From NCBI RefSeq assembly GCF_022229005.1, contig NZ_JAKKFD010000044.1:1-64000 (forward strand): 64,000 nucleotides of DNA, given 5' to 3'. Source of the stretch: Micromonospora trifolii (lineage in GTDB: Bacteria; Actinomycetota; Actinomycetes; Mycobacteriales; Micromonosporaceae). Below, piece by piece: positions 42,672 through 51,183 of the stretch. The translations under genes were made by a program, and so were the position numbers. Within the stretch, counting starts at the first letter, position 1. Each line of letters starts with the position of its first letter. Below the pieces are notes generated by a model. The model worked only from the letters and a program-made list of their open reading frames with translations. It made no database searches and was not told the origin of the DNA.

Positions 42672-43542
42672 TCGACCGGGCCAGTTTCGGGAACCTCTTG
42701 GTTCCGCTGATGACGTACTCGGCCGGCAGTGTCGTCCCCCAGCTCGGGTTCGCGGCGATCTCGATCGCCTCTTTCACGGAGAGGACGGGCGGTGCCGGCA
42801 CGGTTCCCTTGGCGTCCCAGATCAGGCAGGTGGAGATCATGAGATCGACCTGGAGGCCAGCGCGGTGGTGCACGGTGACCATCTTGTTCTGCACGCAGTT
42901 GTCGGGTACTTCGGTCAGCTCCACCGTGCCCGGGGCAGGGTCGCCGCCGAGGCGGTCGCGGTAGATGGAGAGCCGCAGCATGCCCGGCCCATCGCCTCGG
43001 TCCAGGTAGAGCTGGACCGACGGCATGCCGGGGCCGGTCCCGCTGCTCTCCAGACTCGCGTAACCGCTGGTCTTCCCCTTGGGCAGAAGCCGGGTCAGCA
43101 GTTCCAGCGCGCCCTGCGGCGTGGTGGTCAGCAGCTCACCGTCCGGCCCCGCCCCGATCCGCACGGTGTCGATCACGGTGGTCGAGGGAGTCGGCGGCAC
43201 CGACCGGAAGGGGTCTCTGTCGGTGCCGTCCTCGAACCCGCCCACCACGCCGTCCGAGGGCTCTGCCGGGGACGGCGTGGTGGTGTCCGCCGACCCCGCC
43301 GGCAAAACCACGTTCGGCCCGCCGGGCTGACCGGCGTCATCCGCCCCGACGTTGAGCGGGCCGGCGGCCAGGCCGATCACGAGCAGCATCGCCAACGCCG
43401 TTCCGCCGGCGCCGAACTGCGCCAGGCGGCGCTGGCGGCGCAGTCGGCGGCCCTGCACCACCGACTGTTGGACCAGGTCACCCAATGGCGGGGCGGGGTG
43501 TCGGGCCAGGTCGTCCCTGAAACGCCCACGGACGTCGCCCAT
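42664..43542 (-). CDS. Single-pass membrane protein, probable partner of the ECF sigma factor
   Basis: The 292-aa protein has a short cytoplasmic N-terminus (about 1-45, DDLARHPAPPLGDLVQQSVVQ), one membrane helix (about 46-65) and a long external domain (about 100-292). It contains two cysteines (DNCVQNK and STCLIW) that could pair. It lacks the HxxxCxxC anti-sigma motif. Its position directly before and overlapping a SigE-family sigma gene is common for membrane proteins that control such factors, but the order is the reverse of the usual sigma-then-anti-sigma arrangement. Confidence 0.75.
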   Translation of the reverse strand: MGDVRGRFRDDLARHPAPPLGDLVQQSVVQGRRLRRQRRLAQFGAGGTALAMLLVIGLAAGPLNVGADDAGQPGGPNVVLPAGSADTTTPSPAEPSDGVVGGFEDGTDRDPFRSVPPTPSTTVIDTVRIGAGPDGELLTTTPQGALELLTRLLPKGKTSGYASLESSGTGPGMPSVQLYLDRGDGPGMLRLSIYRDRLGGDPAPGTVELTEVPDNCVQNKMVTVHHRAGLQVDLMISTCLIWDAKGTVPAPPVLSVKEAIEIAANPSWGTTLPAEYVISGTKRFPKLARSNG

Positions 43543-43956
43543 GTCCCTTATCCCTCCTCGACCGGCCGCCCGCAGTGGCGATCCATCACTCACACGACGG
43601 GTTGGCCGGCCAGTTTGGTTACCCCTTTTCGGCGTGAAGTTTCGGCCACGCGCGTCGGTGGAACGCGGTGTCTCCAGTACGTGTGCGGCCATCTCCGTAG
43701 CGTCACGCTCCCCCTGCCGGGGGTGTTACCGCGAGCGGCTTGATGAGCTGAAGCCTGCTGGCGGTCCCGGCCCCTGCTGCGCGGGCGACATGAGTCGGTC
43801 GACGCACAACCCGCAGAGCGTCCTAGGAGGTTAGGTCGTCGGCATGGAGCCTGCCGACGTCGACCGGTCGCGCCACCAGATCACCATCAACGGCGGCGGT
43901 CGACGCACTCCTGCGTGATTGACCCTCGTCGAACCGGTTCCCTAGGATGACCATCG
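43543..43956. other. Divergent intergenic region with a possible ECF promoter
   Basis: About 410 nt without a recognised gene. On the minus strand GGTAACC (43623-43617), 17 nt, then CGTC (43599-43596) resembles an ECF-type promoter and would drive the membrane protein-sigma factor operon by self-activation. Nothing else stands out. Confidence 0.35.
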
Positions 43957-44940
43957 ATGAGGATCACGGGTTGGAGTCGCGCCACACCAGCCGAGGCAGC
44001 GGCGCTGGCAACACTCTTCCAGCGCGCCGAGGCGGTCGCCCCGGTCGGCATGGAGCAGCGCGCTGAGGACGTCCGGAACCGACTGGCCACTCTCGGGCCG
44101 GACAGTGCCGGACGTACCCGAGTTGGCCGCGACGACACCGGCAGCGTCACCGCGTACGGTGAGGTCGCCGACATGGGAACAGCGGACGACGTGCTCCGGA
44201 TCCGCCTGACCAACGTGTTTCATCCCGACATCGCGGGTGACGTCCGCGCGGAGCTGCACCACTGGCTCATCGACCAGGCGAAGCAGTTACGGGACAACCG
44301 AAGATCGGCACAGGCCGTCCTCGGTATCCGGTGTGCCGAGAACGACCAGGCCGGCCGCGAGCTGTTGATCCGTGGCGGCTTCGCGCTGGTCCGGCACGAA
44401 CGGGACCTCGTCCTGGCGGTGCCTGATGAGTCGCCGGCTCCCGTGCTTCCGCCCGGCCTGGTGCTGACACCTGTCGACGAGCGCTACGACGAGCTGGCCC
44501 GACTGGCCCACAATGAGGCCTACGTCGACAGCCCGGCAGCGGTTCGACCAGACCAGCTCACCTGGCCCCAGCACGCGACCGGACACCCGCGGTTCCTGCC
44601 CGACCTCTCCTGCCTGGTGCTCGCCGAGGCCGACCGAAGCGACAACCCGGTGGCCGCCTTCCTCTTCGCGCTCGCCGACGGCAGCACTGACACGCCGACG
44701 GCGGTTCTGCACTGTCTGGGCACCCGAGCAGCCTGGCGGCGCAGTGGCTTGGCCACAGCGATGATCTCGCGGGTCCTGCACCGTGCGCATTCGGCCGGCT
44801 TCAGACAGCTCCGACTCAAGGTCACCGACAGCAATCACCCCGCTCTGGCGCTCTATCGGAAGCTGGGTTTCGTGGAGTCGGGGCAAGGGTTCGCGGTGCT
44901 GATGCGGCAACTCACGCCTGAGGTCGACGAACAGCCGTAG
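43957..44940 (+). CDS. Tandem-domain GNAT-family N-acetyltransferase
   Basis: The 327-aa protein has two GNAT domains. The first (about 1-155) is degenerate. The second (about 170-320) keeps the acetyl-CoA-binding motif RRSGLATAMISRVLHRA and the typical ending NHPALALYRKLGFVESG. The acceptor substrate is unknown. The ATG has no strong ribosome site and is followed by a normal family start. The gene stands alone. Confidence 0.85.
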   Translation: MRITGWSRATPAEAAALATLFQRAEAVAPVGMEQRAEDVRNRLATLGPDSAGRTRVGRDDTGSVTAYGEVADMGTADDVLRIRLTNVFHPDIAGDVRAELHHWLIDQAKQLRDNRRSAQAVLGIRCAENDQAGRELLIRGGFALVRHERDLVLAVPDESPAPVLPPGLVLTPVDERYDELARLAHNEAYVDSPAAVRPDQLTWPQHATGHPRFLPDLSCLVLAEADRSDNPVAAFLFALADGSTDTPTAVLHCLGTRAAWRRSGLATAMISRVLHRAHSAGFRQLRLKVTDSNHPALALYRKLGFVESGQGFAVLMRQLTPEVDEQP

Positions 44941-45384
44941 GCCCAAACGGTTCGTCGACTCGCGCTCCGCGCCGCGTACGAAGAACACCACCAGGCCGGC
45001 GACCACCTGGAGCATCATCTTCCGGACTTCGCTCATCGCGCAGCCGGTCCTGCGCCGGGACGCTCGCGCCGGCGAGATCGTGTCCAACAATCACGCCTGG
45101 CGAGGCGACGAACGCCGTGTCGAGAACGGCCAGCCGCCCTACCGCGCTGATCCGTAACAGGCCCGAAACTACCGGTTGAAAACTCTGGAATTTTCTGCCA
45201 GCCTGAGAGCCATCGACAGGTGTGAACGTTAACAAGATCACCTCAGCACCGGAGGCGCTCCAGCGGACGCCTGACGTGGTCCTGGCCCGCTCGGGCGGAC
45301 TCACCATCGTGGCCGCCGCCACCCGAGCGGGGCCCCCAACGGAACAGCTACCGGAATCTCCTACCCCACCACAGGAGGATCAGC
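44941..45384. other. Upstream region of the xylanase gene
   Basis: About 440 nt without a supportable gene. The last 210 nt carry the control region of the xylanase gene, including a LacI-type palindrome (45221-45234). An AT-rich patch at 45174-45200 (around GAATTTTC) may be the promoter. The frames crossing the first half have no recognisable domain. Confidence 0.5.
45221..45234. promoter_or_regulatory. LacI-type operator upstream of the xylanase gene
   Basis: TGTGAACGTTAACA is a 14-bp near-perfect palindrome (one mismatch) with a central CG, the usual layout of LacI-family operators. It lies about 150 nt before the ATG at 45385. A sugar-responsive repressor is likely; it is not encoded next to the gene. 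Confidence 0.5.
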
Positions 45385-47817
45385 ATGGTCTCCCGGACCC
45401 GTCCCATCGGACGCAGCCGACTGCGAACGCTCACATTTTCCGGAACAGCCGCGATAATTCTGGCCTTGGTCGTGTCGCTGCTGCCCAATCTGGCCCAGGC
45501 CGCCGAGACGACCCTCGGCGCCGCCGCGGCCACGTCCGGCAGGTACTTCGGTGCCGCCGTCGCCGCCAACAAACTCAACGACAGCGCCTACACGACGATC
45601 CTGAACCGCGAGTTCAACAGCATCACGCCCGAGAACGAAATGAAGATCGACGCGACCGAGCCGCAGCAGAACAACTTCACCTTCAGCAACGCGGACCGGA
45701 TCGTGAACCACGCCATCTCCCGGGGGTGGAAGGTCCGGGGCCACACCCTGGCCTGGTACTCGCAGCAGCCGGGCTGGATGCAGAGCATGGAGGGCACCGC
45801 GCTGCGTAACGCGATGCTGAACCACGTCACCCGGGTGGCCACCTACTACCGGGGCAAGATCTACTCGTGGGATGTGGTGAACGAGGCGTTCGAGGACGGC
45901 AACAGCGGCGCCCGGCGCAACTCGAACCTCCAGCGGACCGGCAACGACTGGATCGAGGCGGCGTTCCGCGCCGCCGACGCGGCCGACCCGAACGCCAAGC
46001 TCTGCTACAACGACTACAACACCGACAACTGGACCTGGGCCAAGACGCAGGCCGTGTACAACATGGTGCGCGACTTCAAGTCTCGTGGGGTGCCGATCGA
46101 CTGCGTCGGATTCCAGTCGCACTTCAACGCCAACTCGCCGTACAACAGCAACTACCGCACCACGCTGTCCAGCTTCGCCGCTCTCGGGGTGGACGTGCAG
46201 GTCACCGAGTTGGACATCGAGGGATCCGGCACGACGCAGGCCAACACCTACCGCAGTGTGGTCAACGACTGCCTTGCGGTGGCTCGCTGCAACGGGCTCA
46301 CGGTGTGGGGGGTGCGGGACTGCGACTCGTGGCGCTCGAGCGGCACTCCCCTGCTCTTCGACTGCAGCGGCAACAAGAAGGCCGCCTACACGGCCACCCT
46401 TGAGGCGCTGAACAGCGTCGGCCCCACTCCCACGCCCACCACTCCAACGCCGACCCCCACGGTGCCGCCCGGCTCCGCCAGCGAGATCGTCGGCACGCAG
46501 TCCGGCCGGTGCGTCGACGTACCCAACGCCTCGACCACCAACGGCACCCGGGTTCAGCTCTACGACTGCAACAAACAGACCAACCAGGCATGGACCTACA
46601 CCTCGGGCAAACAACTCCAGGTGTACGGCACCATGTGTCTCGACGCGGCAGGCACCGGCAACGGGGCTGCGGTGCAGATCTACAGCTGCCACAGCCAGAC
46701 CAACCAACAGTGGAACGTCAACTCCAACGGCACCGTCAGCAACGTCCAGTCCGGACGATGCCTCGACGCCTGGAGCACCGCAAACGGAGCCCAGATCCAG
46801 CTCTACGACTGCCACGGACAGACCAACCAGCAGTTCCGTCTCGCCGCCCTGGGCGGTTCCACCCCGACGCCGACCACGACCCCAACCACGCCGCCGCCGA
46901 CCGGCGGCACGTGTGACCTTCCCTCGTCGTACCGATGGTCGTCGTCGGGTGTGCTGGCGCAGCCGAGGTCCGGGTGGGTGTCGCTGAAGGACTTCACCGT
47001 CGCGCCGTACAACGGCCAGCAGCTCGTCTACGCCACCACCCACGACACCGGCACCACGTGGGGCTCGATGAACTTCGGCCTCTTCAGCAACTACTCCCAG
47101 ATGGGCTCGGCCAGCCAGAACGCGATGAACTCGGCGACCGTCGCGCCGTCGCTGTTCTACTTCGCGCCGCGCAACATCTGGGTGCTGGCCTACCAGTGGG
47201 GTGGGCCGGCCTTCTCCTACCGGACGTCGACCGACCCGACCAACGTGAACAGTTGGTCCGCGGCGCAGACGCTGTTCACCGGAAGCATCTCCAACTCCAG
47301 CACCGGCCCAATCGACCAGGCAGTCATCGGTGACGACCAGAACATGTACCTGTTCTTCGCCGGGGACAACGGCAGGATCTACCGGGCCAGCATGCCCATC
47401 GGGAACTTCCCGGGCAGCTTCGGGTCGAACTACACGACGATCATGACCGACTCGACGAACAACCTGTTCGAAGGGGTTCAGGTCTACAAACTCCAGGGTC
47501 AGAACCGGTACCTCATGCTCGTCGAGGCGATCGGCGCGAACGGGCGCTACTTCCGATCGTTCACTGCCACCAACCTGGGTGGTACGTGGACGCCGCAAGC
47601 CACGTCCGAGAGCAACCCCTTCGCCGGCAAGGCCAACAGCGGCGCCACCTGGACCAACGACATCAGTCACGGCGAACTGATCCGCAGCAACGCCGATCAG
47701 ACCATGACCGTTGACGCCTGCAACCTGCAACTGCTCTACCAGGGGCGTTCCCCCAGCTCCGGCGGCGACTACGGCCTCCTGCCGTACCGGCCGGGTCTGC
47801 TGACGCTGCAACGCTGA
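45385..47817 (+). CDS. Secreted GH10 xylanase - CBM13 - GH62 arabinofuranosidase fusion
   Basis: The 810-aa enzyme has a signal peptide (about 1-40), then a GH10 xylanase domain (41-345) with acid/base Glu167 (DVVNEAF) and nucleophile Glu275 (TELDIEG). A Pro/Thr linker leads to a CBM13 beta-trefoil (about 365-487; three repeats with QSGRC, MCLDA and RCLDA blocks and QTNQ.W motifs). A second linker precedes a GH62 alpha-L-arabinofuranosidase (about 505-810; WVSLKDFTVAPYNGQQLVYA, then ending GLLPYRPGLLTLQR). One polypeptide can therefore bind xylan, cut the backbone and remove arabinose branches. AGGAGG precedes the ATG. A strong terminator follows. Confidence 0.95.
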   Translation: MVSRTRPIGRSRLRTLTFSGTAAIILALVVSLLPNLAQAAETTLGAAAATSGRYFGAAVAANKLNDSAYTTILNREFNSITPENEMKIDATEPQQNNFTFSNADRIVNHAISRGWKVRGHTLAWYSQQPGWMQSMEGTALRNAMLNHVTRVATYYRGKIYSWDVVNEAFEDGNSGARRNSNLQRTGNDWIEAAFRAADAADPNAKLCYNDYNTDNWTWAKTQAVYNMVRDFKSRGVPIDCVGFQSHFNANSPYNSNYRTTLSSFAALGVDVQVTELDIEGSGTTQANTYRSVVNDCLAVARCNGLTVWGVRDCDSWRSSGTPLLFDCSGNKKAAYTATLEALNSVGPTPTPTTPTPTPTVPPGSASEIVGTQSGRCVDVPNASTTNGTRVQLYDCNKQTNQAWTYTSGKQLQVYGTMCLDAAGTGNGAAVQIYSCHSQTNQQWNVNSNGTVSNVQSGRCLDAWSTANGAQIQLYDCHGQTNQQFRLAALGGSTPTPTTTPTTPPPTGGTCDLPSSYRWSSSGVLAQPRSGWVSLKDFTVAPYNGQQLVYATTHDTGTTWGSMNFGLFSNYSQMGSASQNAMNSATVAPSLFYFAPRNIWVLAYQWGGPAFSYRTSTDPTNVNSWSAAQTLFTGSISNSSTGPIDQAVIGDDQNMYLFFAGDNGRIYRASMPIGNFPGSFGSNYTTIMTDSTNNLFEGVQVYKLQGQNRYLMLVEAIGANGRYFRSFTATNLGGTWTPQATSESNPFAGKANSGATWTNDISHGELIRSNADQTMTVDACNLQLLYQGRSPSSGGDYGLLPYRPGLLTLQR
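46482..46844 (+). repeat. CBM13 coding repeat, copy 1
   Basis: This 363-nt segment encodes the CBM13 module of the xylanase. It is nearly identical at DNA level, without visible gaps, to 48918-49280 in the next gene, exactly 2436 nt away. Long exact runs, including third codon positions, point to recent duplication or gene conversion. Confidence 0.85.
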
Positions 47818-47832
47818 CGACCGGACATCGCC

Positions 47833-47873
47833 GGGACGGGCGGGCTCGGCACCACACCGAGCCCGCCCGTCCC
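47833..47873 (+). terminator. Hairpin terminator after the xylanase gene
   Basis: A perfect 17-bp stem (47833-47849 with 47857-47873) with a 7-nt loop lies 15 nt after the stop. It is followed by a C-rich tract rather than a T-run. It separates the xylanase from the cutinase gene. Confidence 0.75.
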
Positions 47874-47912
47874 CCACCCACCTACTCACCCCACCACCAG
47901 GAGGTACCGACA

Positions 47913-49295
47913 GTGCGAGGACACGGACACCACCCCCCGCCCTCAGGGGACGCCCGCCCAGCCCGGGTGTCGGCCCGATTTCGGGGACGGGTGATCAAGC
48001 TCGCCGCGGCCGGGATCGCCGTCGCCGTCGGGTTGTTCACCATCACCGTGGCGACCGGGTCGGCGTCGGCCGCCGACAACCCGTACCAGCGGGGCCCGGA
48101 CCCCACCCAGACCAGCGTCACCGCGGTGAACGGTCCCTTCGCCAACACGTCGGTCAGCGTCCCGACCGGGTACGGCTTCAACGGCGGCAGGATCTACTAC
48201 CCGACCGACACCAGCCAGGGCACCTTCGGGGCCATCGCGATCTCGCCGGGCTACACCGCGTTGTTCTCCGCCGAGTTGGCCTGGATGGGGCCGTGGCTGG
48301 CCTCCCACGGCTTCGTCGTGATCGGCATCGAGACCAACAGTCGCAACGACTTCGACACGGCCCGAGGCACGCAGCTGCTCGCCGCGCTGGACTACCTCAC
48401 ACAGCAGAGTCCGGTCCGTGACCGGGTCGATCCCAACCGGTTGGCGGTCGCCGGTCACTCGATGGGCGGCGGTGGCGCGTTGAGCGCAGCCACCCGACGC
48501 CCGTCGTTGAAGGCAGTGGTCGGCATCGCGCCGTACTCGCCGTCGTCGAACCTGGCCAACGACCGGGTGCCCACCATGATCTTCGCTGGGCAGGCGGACA
48601 CTGTGGTCACCCCGTCCTACGCCACCGGCCTGTACAACAGCCTCCCGGCCACGACGGAGAGCGTCTACGTGGAGGTCGCCGGCGCGGACCATGGCTTCAT
48701 GGTCGGACGGTCGAACCCGGTGATGGTCCGCACCATGCTGCCGTTCGTCAAGATGTTCATCGACAACGACACCCGGTACAGCCAGTTCCTCTGCCCACTG
48801 CTGAACTCCAGCGGCGTGGTCACGTACCGCAGCACCTGCCCGTTGCTGCCCTCGACGCCGACCACCCCGACGCCGACCCCCACCGACCCGCCGACCGTCC
48901 CACCAGGCGCCGCTAACGAGATCGTCGGCACGCAGTCCGGCCGGTGCGTCGACGTACCCAACGCCGCAACCACAAACGGCACCAGGGTCCAGCTCTACAA
49001 CTGCAACAAGCAGACCAACCAGGCATGGACCTACACCTCGAACAAACAACTCCAGGTGTACGGCACCATGTGCCTCGACGCGGCAGGAACCGCCAACGGC
49101 GCGGCAGTGCAGATCTACAACTGCCACAGCCAGACCAACCAACAGTGGAACATCAACTCCAACGGCACCATCAGCAACGTCCAATCCGGACGATGCCTCG
49201 ACGCCTGGAACACAGCCAACGGAGCCCAGATCCAGCTCTACGACTGCCACGGACAAACCAACCAGCAGTTCCGGCTCGCCTCCCTCGCACGTTGA
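47913..49295 (+). CDS. Secreted cutinase (PET-hydrolase fold) with C-terminal CBM13
   Basis: The 460-aa protein has a signal peptide (about 1-53). Its alpha/beta-hydrolase domain (about 55-312) closely resembles Thermobifida cutinases: it begins NPYQRGPDPT and ends DTRYSQFLCPLLN...YRSTCP. The catalytic triad is Ser183 (GHSMGGGG), Asp229 (GQADT) and His260 (GADHGF). The oxyanion residues are Tyr114 and Met184, and Cys294/Cys309 form the terminal disulfide. Tyr208 replaces the substrate-stacking Trp of the polyester-hydrolysing enzymes. A Pro/Thr linker and a CBM13 (about 331-458) follow. Cutin, suberin or acyl esters on hemicellulose are the likely substrates. GTG 47913 follows GGAGGT. Confidence 0.9.
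   Translation: MRGHGHHPPPSGDARPARVSARFRGRVIKLAAAGIAVAVGLFTITVATGSASAADNPYQRGPDPTQTSVTAVNGPFANTSVSVPTGYGFNGGRIYYPTDTSQGTFGAIAISPGYTALFSAELAWMGPWLASHGFVVIGIETNSRNDFDTARGTQLLAALDYLTQQSPVRDRVDPNRLAVAGHSMGGGGALSAATRRPSLKAVVGIAPYSPSSNLANDRVPTMIFAGQADTVVTPSYATGLYNSLPATTESVYVEVAGADHGFMVGRSNPVMVRTMLPFVKMFIDNDTRYSQFLCPLLNSSGVVTYRSTCPLLPSTPTTPTPTPTDPPTVPPGAANEIVGTQSGRCVDVPNAATTNGTRVQLYNCNKQTNQAWTYTSNKQLQVYGTMCLDAAGTANGAAVQIYNCHSQTNQQWNINSNGTISNVQSGRCLDAWNTANGAQIQLYDCHGQTNQQFRLASLAR
48918..49280 (+). repeat. CBM13 coding repeat, copy 2
   Basis: Second copy of the CBM13 coding segment, offset exactly 2436 nt from copy 1 and of equal length. Differences are scattered single bases, many silent or Ser/Asn swaps. 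The two enzymes therefore carry practically the same binding module. Confidence 0.85.
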
Positions 49296-49302
49296 TCACG
49301 AA

Positions 49303-49335
49303 CGGGCGGACCCGGCGTCGCGCCGGGTCCGCCCG
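49303..49335 (+). terminator. Hairpin terminator after the cutinase gene
   Basis: A perfect 15-bp GC-rich stem (49303-49317 with 49321-49335) with a 3-nt loop lies 7 nt after the stop. It could also stop transcription from the convergent gene. Confidence 0.75.
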
Positions 49336-49411
49336 CCTCACGTGGCCGGAGGGCGGCGACGCCTGGCGTCCCGCAACAACGTCAGGGCGATGACGAGAAG
49401 GCCAAGCAGGG

Positions 49412-50005
49412 CTACGACGGCGTTGGCGGTCGTGAGACCTCGTCCGCGGGAGCGCGGAACGCGTCGAACATCTCCCTTGGCCGCGTGCTGGCCCGCCAGA
49501 GCAGGCCGATGGCCACGGCCGGAACCACCGCGAGGACCGCGAGGCGCAGGCCCACTGGTTGCCCACCCAACCAGGACAACCAGGTACGCCCGGCCAGGCA
49601 GCGCGACGGGCCCATGCACTTCCACGCGATCAGGTCCAGCGCGACGCCGGCGAAGGCAAGCACGTAGAGCGCGGTGAGCGTGAGCGCCAGCAACCGGCAC
49701 AGGGATCTGACCATCGCATCGGAGCCAGGGTTCGCCGGTCGCATCCAGATCGCGAGGTTGGACAGCATGAACGGCAGGAGGAACACCAGCGTCAGTGTGC
49801 GGACCACGCTTCCGGCGGGCAGGTCACCCCAGCGGTACGCCTCCGTCACCCGCTCGCCGCTACGGCACGAACAGCGGCGGCGGGGCCGGTAGAAGCCGCC
49901 ACTGCGGTCGCCCGCGACCTGCTCGACCTGCGACACGTTCAACACCTGCGCGGCGCTTGCGCTGGCGGCCCCGTGTACCCGCAGCTCCACCACGTCATTG
50001 GACAT
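49412..50005 (-). CDS. Truncated paralog of the membrane alpha/beta-hydrolase encoded at 57991-60198
   Basis: The protein of about 197 aa matches the first ~200 residues of the 735-aa membrane protein encoded at 57991: VVELRVHGAA, QVAGDRSGGFYRPR, AYRWGDLPAGSVVRTL, FMLSNLAIWMRPA and CLAGRTWLSWLGG all have close counterparts. It has three or four membrane helices and stops before the hydrolase part. In the overlapping frame the minus strand continues with a membrane helix and basic tail (LTTANAVVALLGLLVIALTL, then RDARRRR, ending at 49338). This suggests a frameshift near 49440. ATG 50005 is chosen to match the paralog's start; ATGs further upstream are possible. Confidence 0.65.
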   Translation of the reverse strand: MSNDVVELRVHGAASASAAQVLNVSQVEQVAGDRSGGFYRPRRRCSCRSGERVTEAYRWGDLPAGSVVRTLTLVFLLPFMLSNLAIWMRPANPGSDAMVRSLCRLLALTLTALYVLAFAGVALDLIAWKCMGPSRCLAGRTWLSWLGGQPVGLRLAVLAVVPAVAIGLLWRASTRPREMFDAFRAPADEVSRPPTPS

Positions 50006-50226
50006 CCCCGGCCCGCGTGACCGCGCTGATGCACCCGACATCGGCCCCTCCGAAGCACCTCCGGTGGCCAAGCCTTGTGAACCAGCCCCCGCGCCACTCG
50101 CGGCGGTGTACCCCGCCCGGCCGAGACCAACCGTGGGCCTGCCGCACTGATGGCTGGGCGCTTGCAGGTCCTCGGGCCGCCCAAAATTCCCGTGTCGATG
50201 TGGTAGGCGGTGGTTAGCGTACGCGG

Positions 50227-51183
50227 ATGAGCACTGTCCCGAGGGCCGGACTGCGGCTGCGATTCTGCGCCGATCCGGGCGAGTTCCTGGCCGCTGCCGG
50301 TGACTACCTGAGCGCCGATCCGGTCGTCAGCACGGTCGTGACCACCATCGCGAACCGGCACGTGTCGCAGCGGTCCGAGGGGATCGCGCAGCCCGACCGC
50401 TACTGGTGGCTGGTGGTCAGCGACAACTCCGGTGCCGTGGTCGGTGCCGCAATGCGCACGGCGCCGTACGCCCCCTGTCCGCCGTTCCTGCTGCCCATGC
50501 CCGACGAGGCGGCCGTTGCGCTGGCCCGCGCACTGCACGAGCGCGGGGAGGAGGTCCTCGCGGTCAACGGTGCCCTGCCCGCCGTTGACCTGTGCGCCGC
50601 CGAGCTGACCCGCCTCGACGGCGGTCGAGTCCAGGTCAACCAGCACACACGGCTGCACGAGCTTGGCGAGCTGACGTGGCCGCCACCGGTGCCGGGCGGC
50701 TTGGTGGTCGCGACCGAGGGCGACGTGGGACTGGTCACGGAGTGGTCCGCCGCTTTCATGGGCGACGCCGACGAACAGTCGGGCCGCCCGCGCGGTGCCA
50801 GCGCGCACGAGGTGCCCGACCGCGCGGAGATGCTGCGTCGGCTCCACGCCGGACGGCTGTGGTTCTGGGTCGACGAAACTGGGGAGCGGGTGCACCTCAC
50901 CGGCGCCAACCCACCGTCGTTCGGGGTGGCCCGTCTGGGCCCGGTGTACACACCGCCGGCCCAGCGCGGACGCGGGTGGGCCAGCAACGCGGTCGCCGAG
51001 GTTTCCCGGCGAATCCAGGCCGAGGGCGCACGGGTCTGCCTGTTCACCGACCAGGCCAACCCGACGTCGAACAAGATCTACGCCGCCCTCGGCTACCGGC
51101 CGGTCGTCGACATGGCCAACCTGGTCATCGTGCGCGAGGCACTGAGCTCGCGGACCCACGTCGACCGCGGTGGGCCTGAATGA
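50227..51183 (+). CDS. GNAT-family N-acetyltransferase
   Basis: The 318-aa protein has an unassigned N-terminal half and a C-terminal FR47-like GNAT domain (about 225-310). The acetyl-CoA-binding segment is YTPPAQRGRGWASNAVAEVS and the ending CLFTDQANPTSNKIYAALGY is characteristic. The acceptor is unknown. Its TGA stop directly abuts the stop codon of the convergent gene, with no spacer. Confidence 0.85.
   Translation: MSTVPRAGLRLRFCADPGEFLAAAGDYLSADPVVSTVVTTIANRHVSQRSEGIAQPDRYWWLVVSDNSGAVVGAAMRTAPYAPCPPFLLPMPDEAAVALARALHERGEEVLAVNGALPAVDLCAAELTRLDGGRVQVNQHTRLHELGELTWPPPVPGGLVVATEGDVGLVTEWSAAFMGDADEQSGRPRGASAHEVPDRAEMLRRLHAGRLWFWVDETGERVHLTGANPPSFGVARLGPVYTPPAQRGRGWASNAVAEVSRRIQAEGARVCLFTDQANPTSNKIYAALGYRPVVDMANLVIVREALSSRTHVDRGGPE

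Noticed and set aside
45361..47889. Open frame of 842 codons on the minus strand opposite the xylanase gene
   Set aside because: The opposite strand encodes an enzyme with all expected GH10, CBM13 and GH62 motifs; this frame is a shadow.
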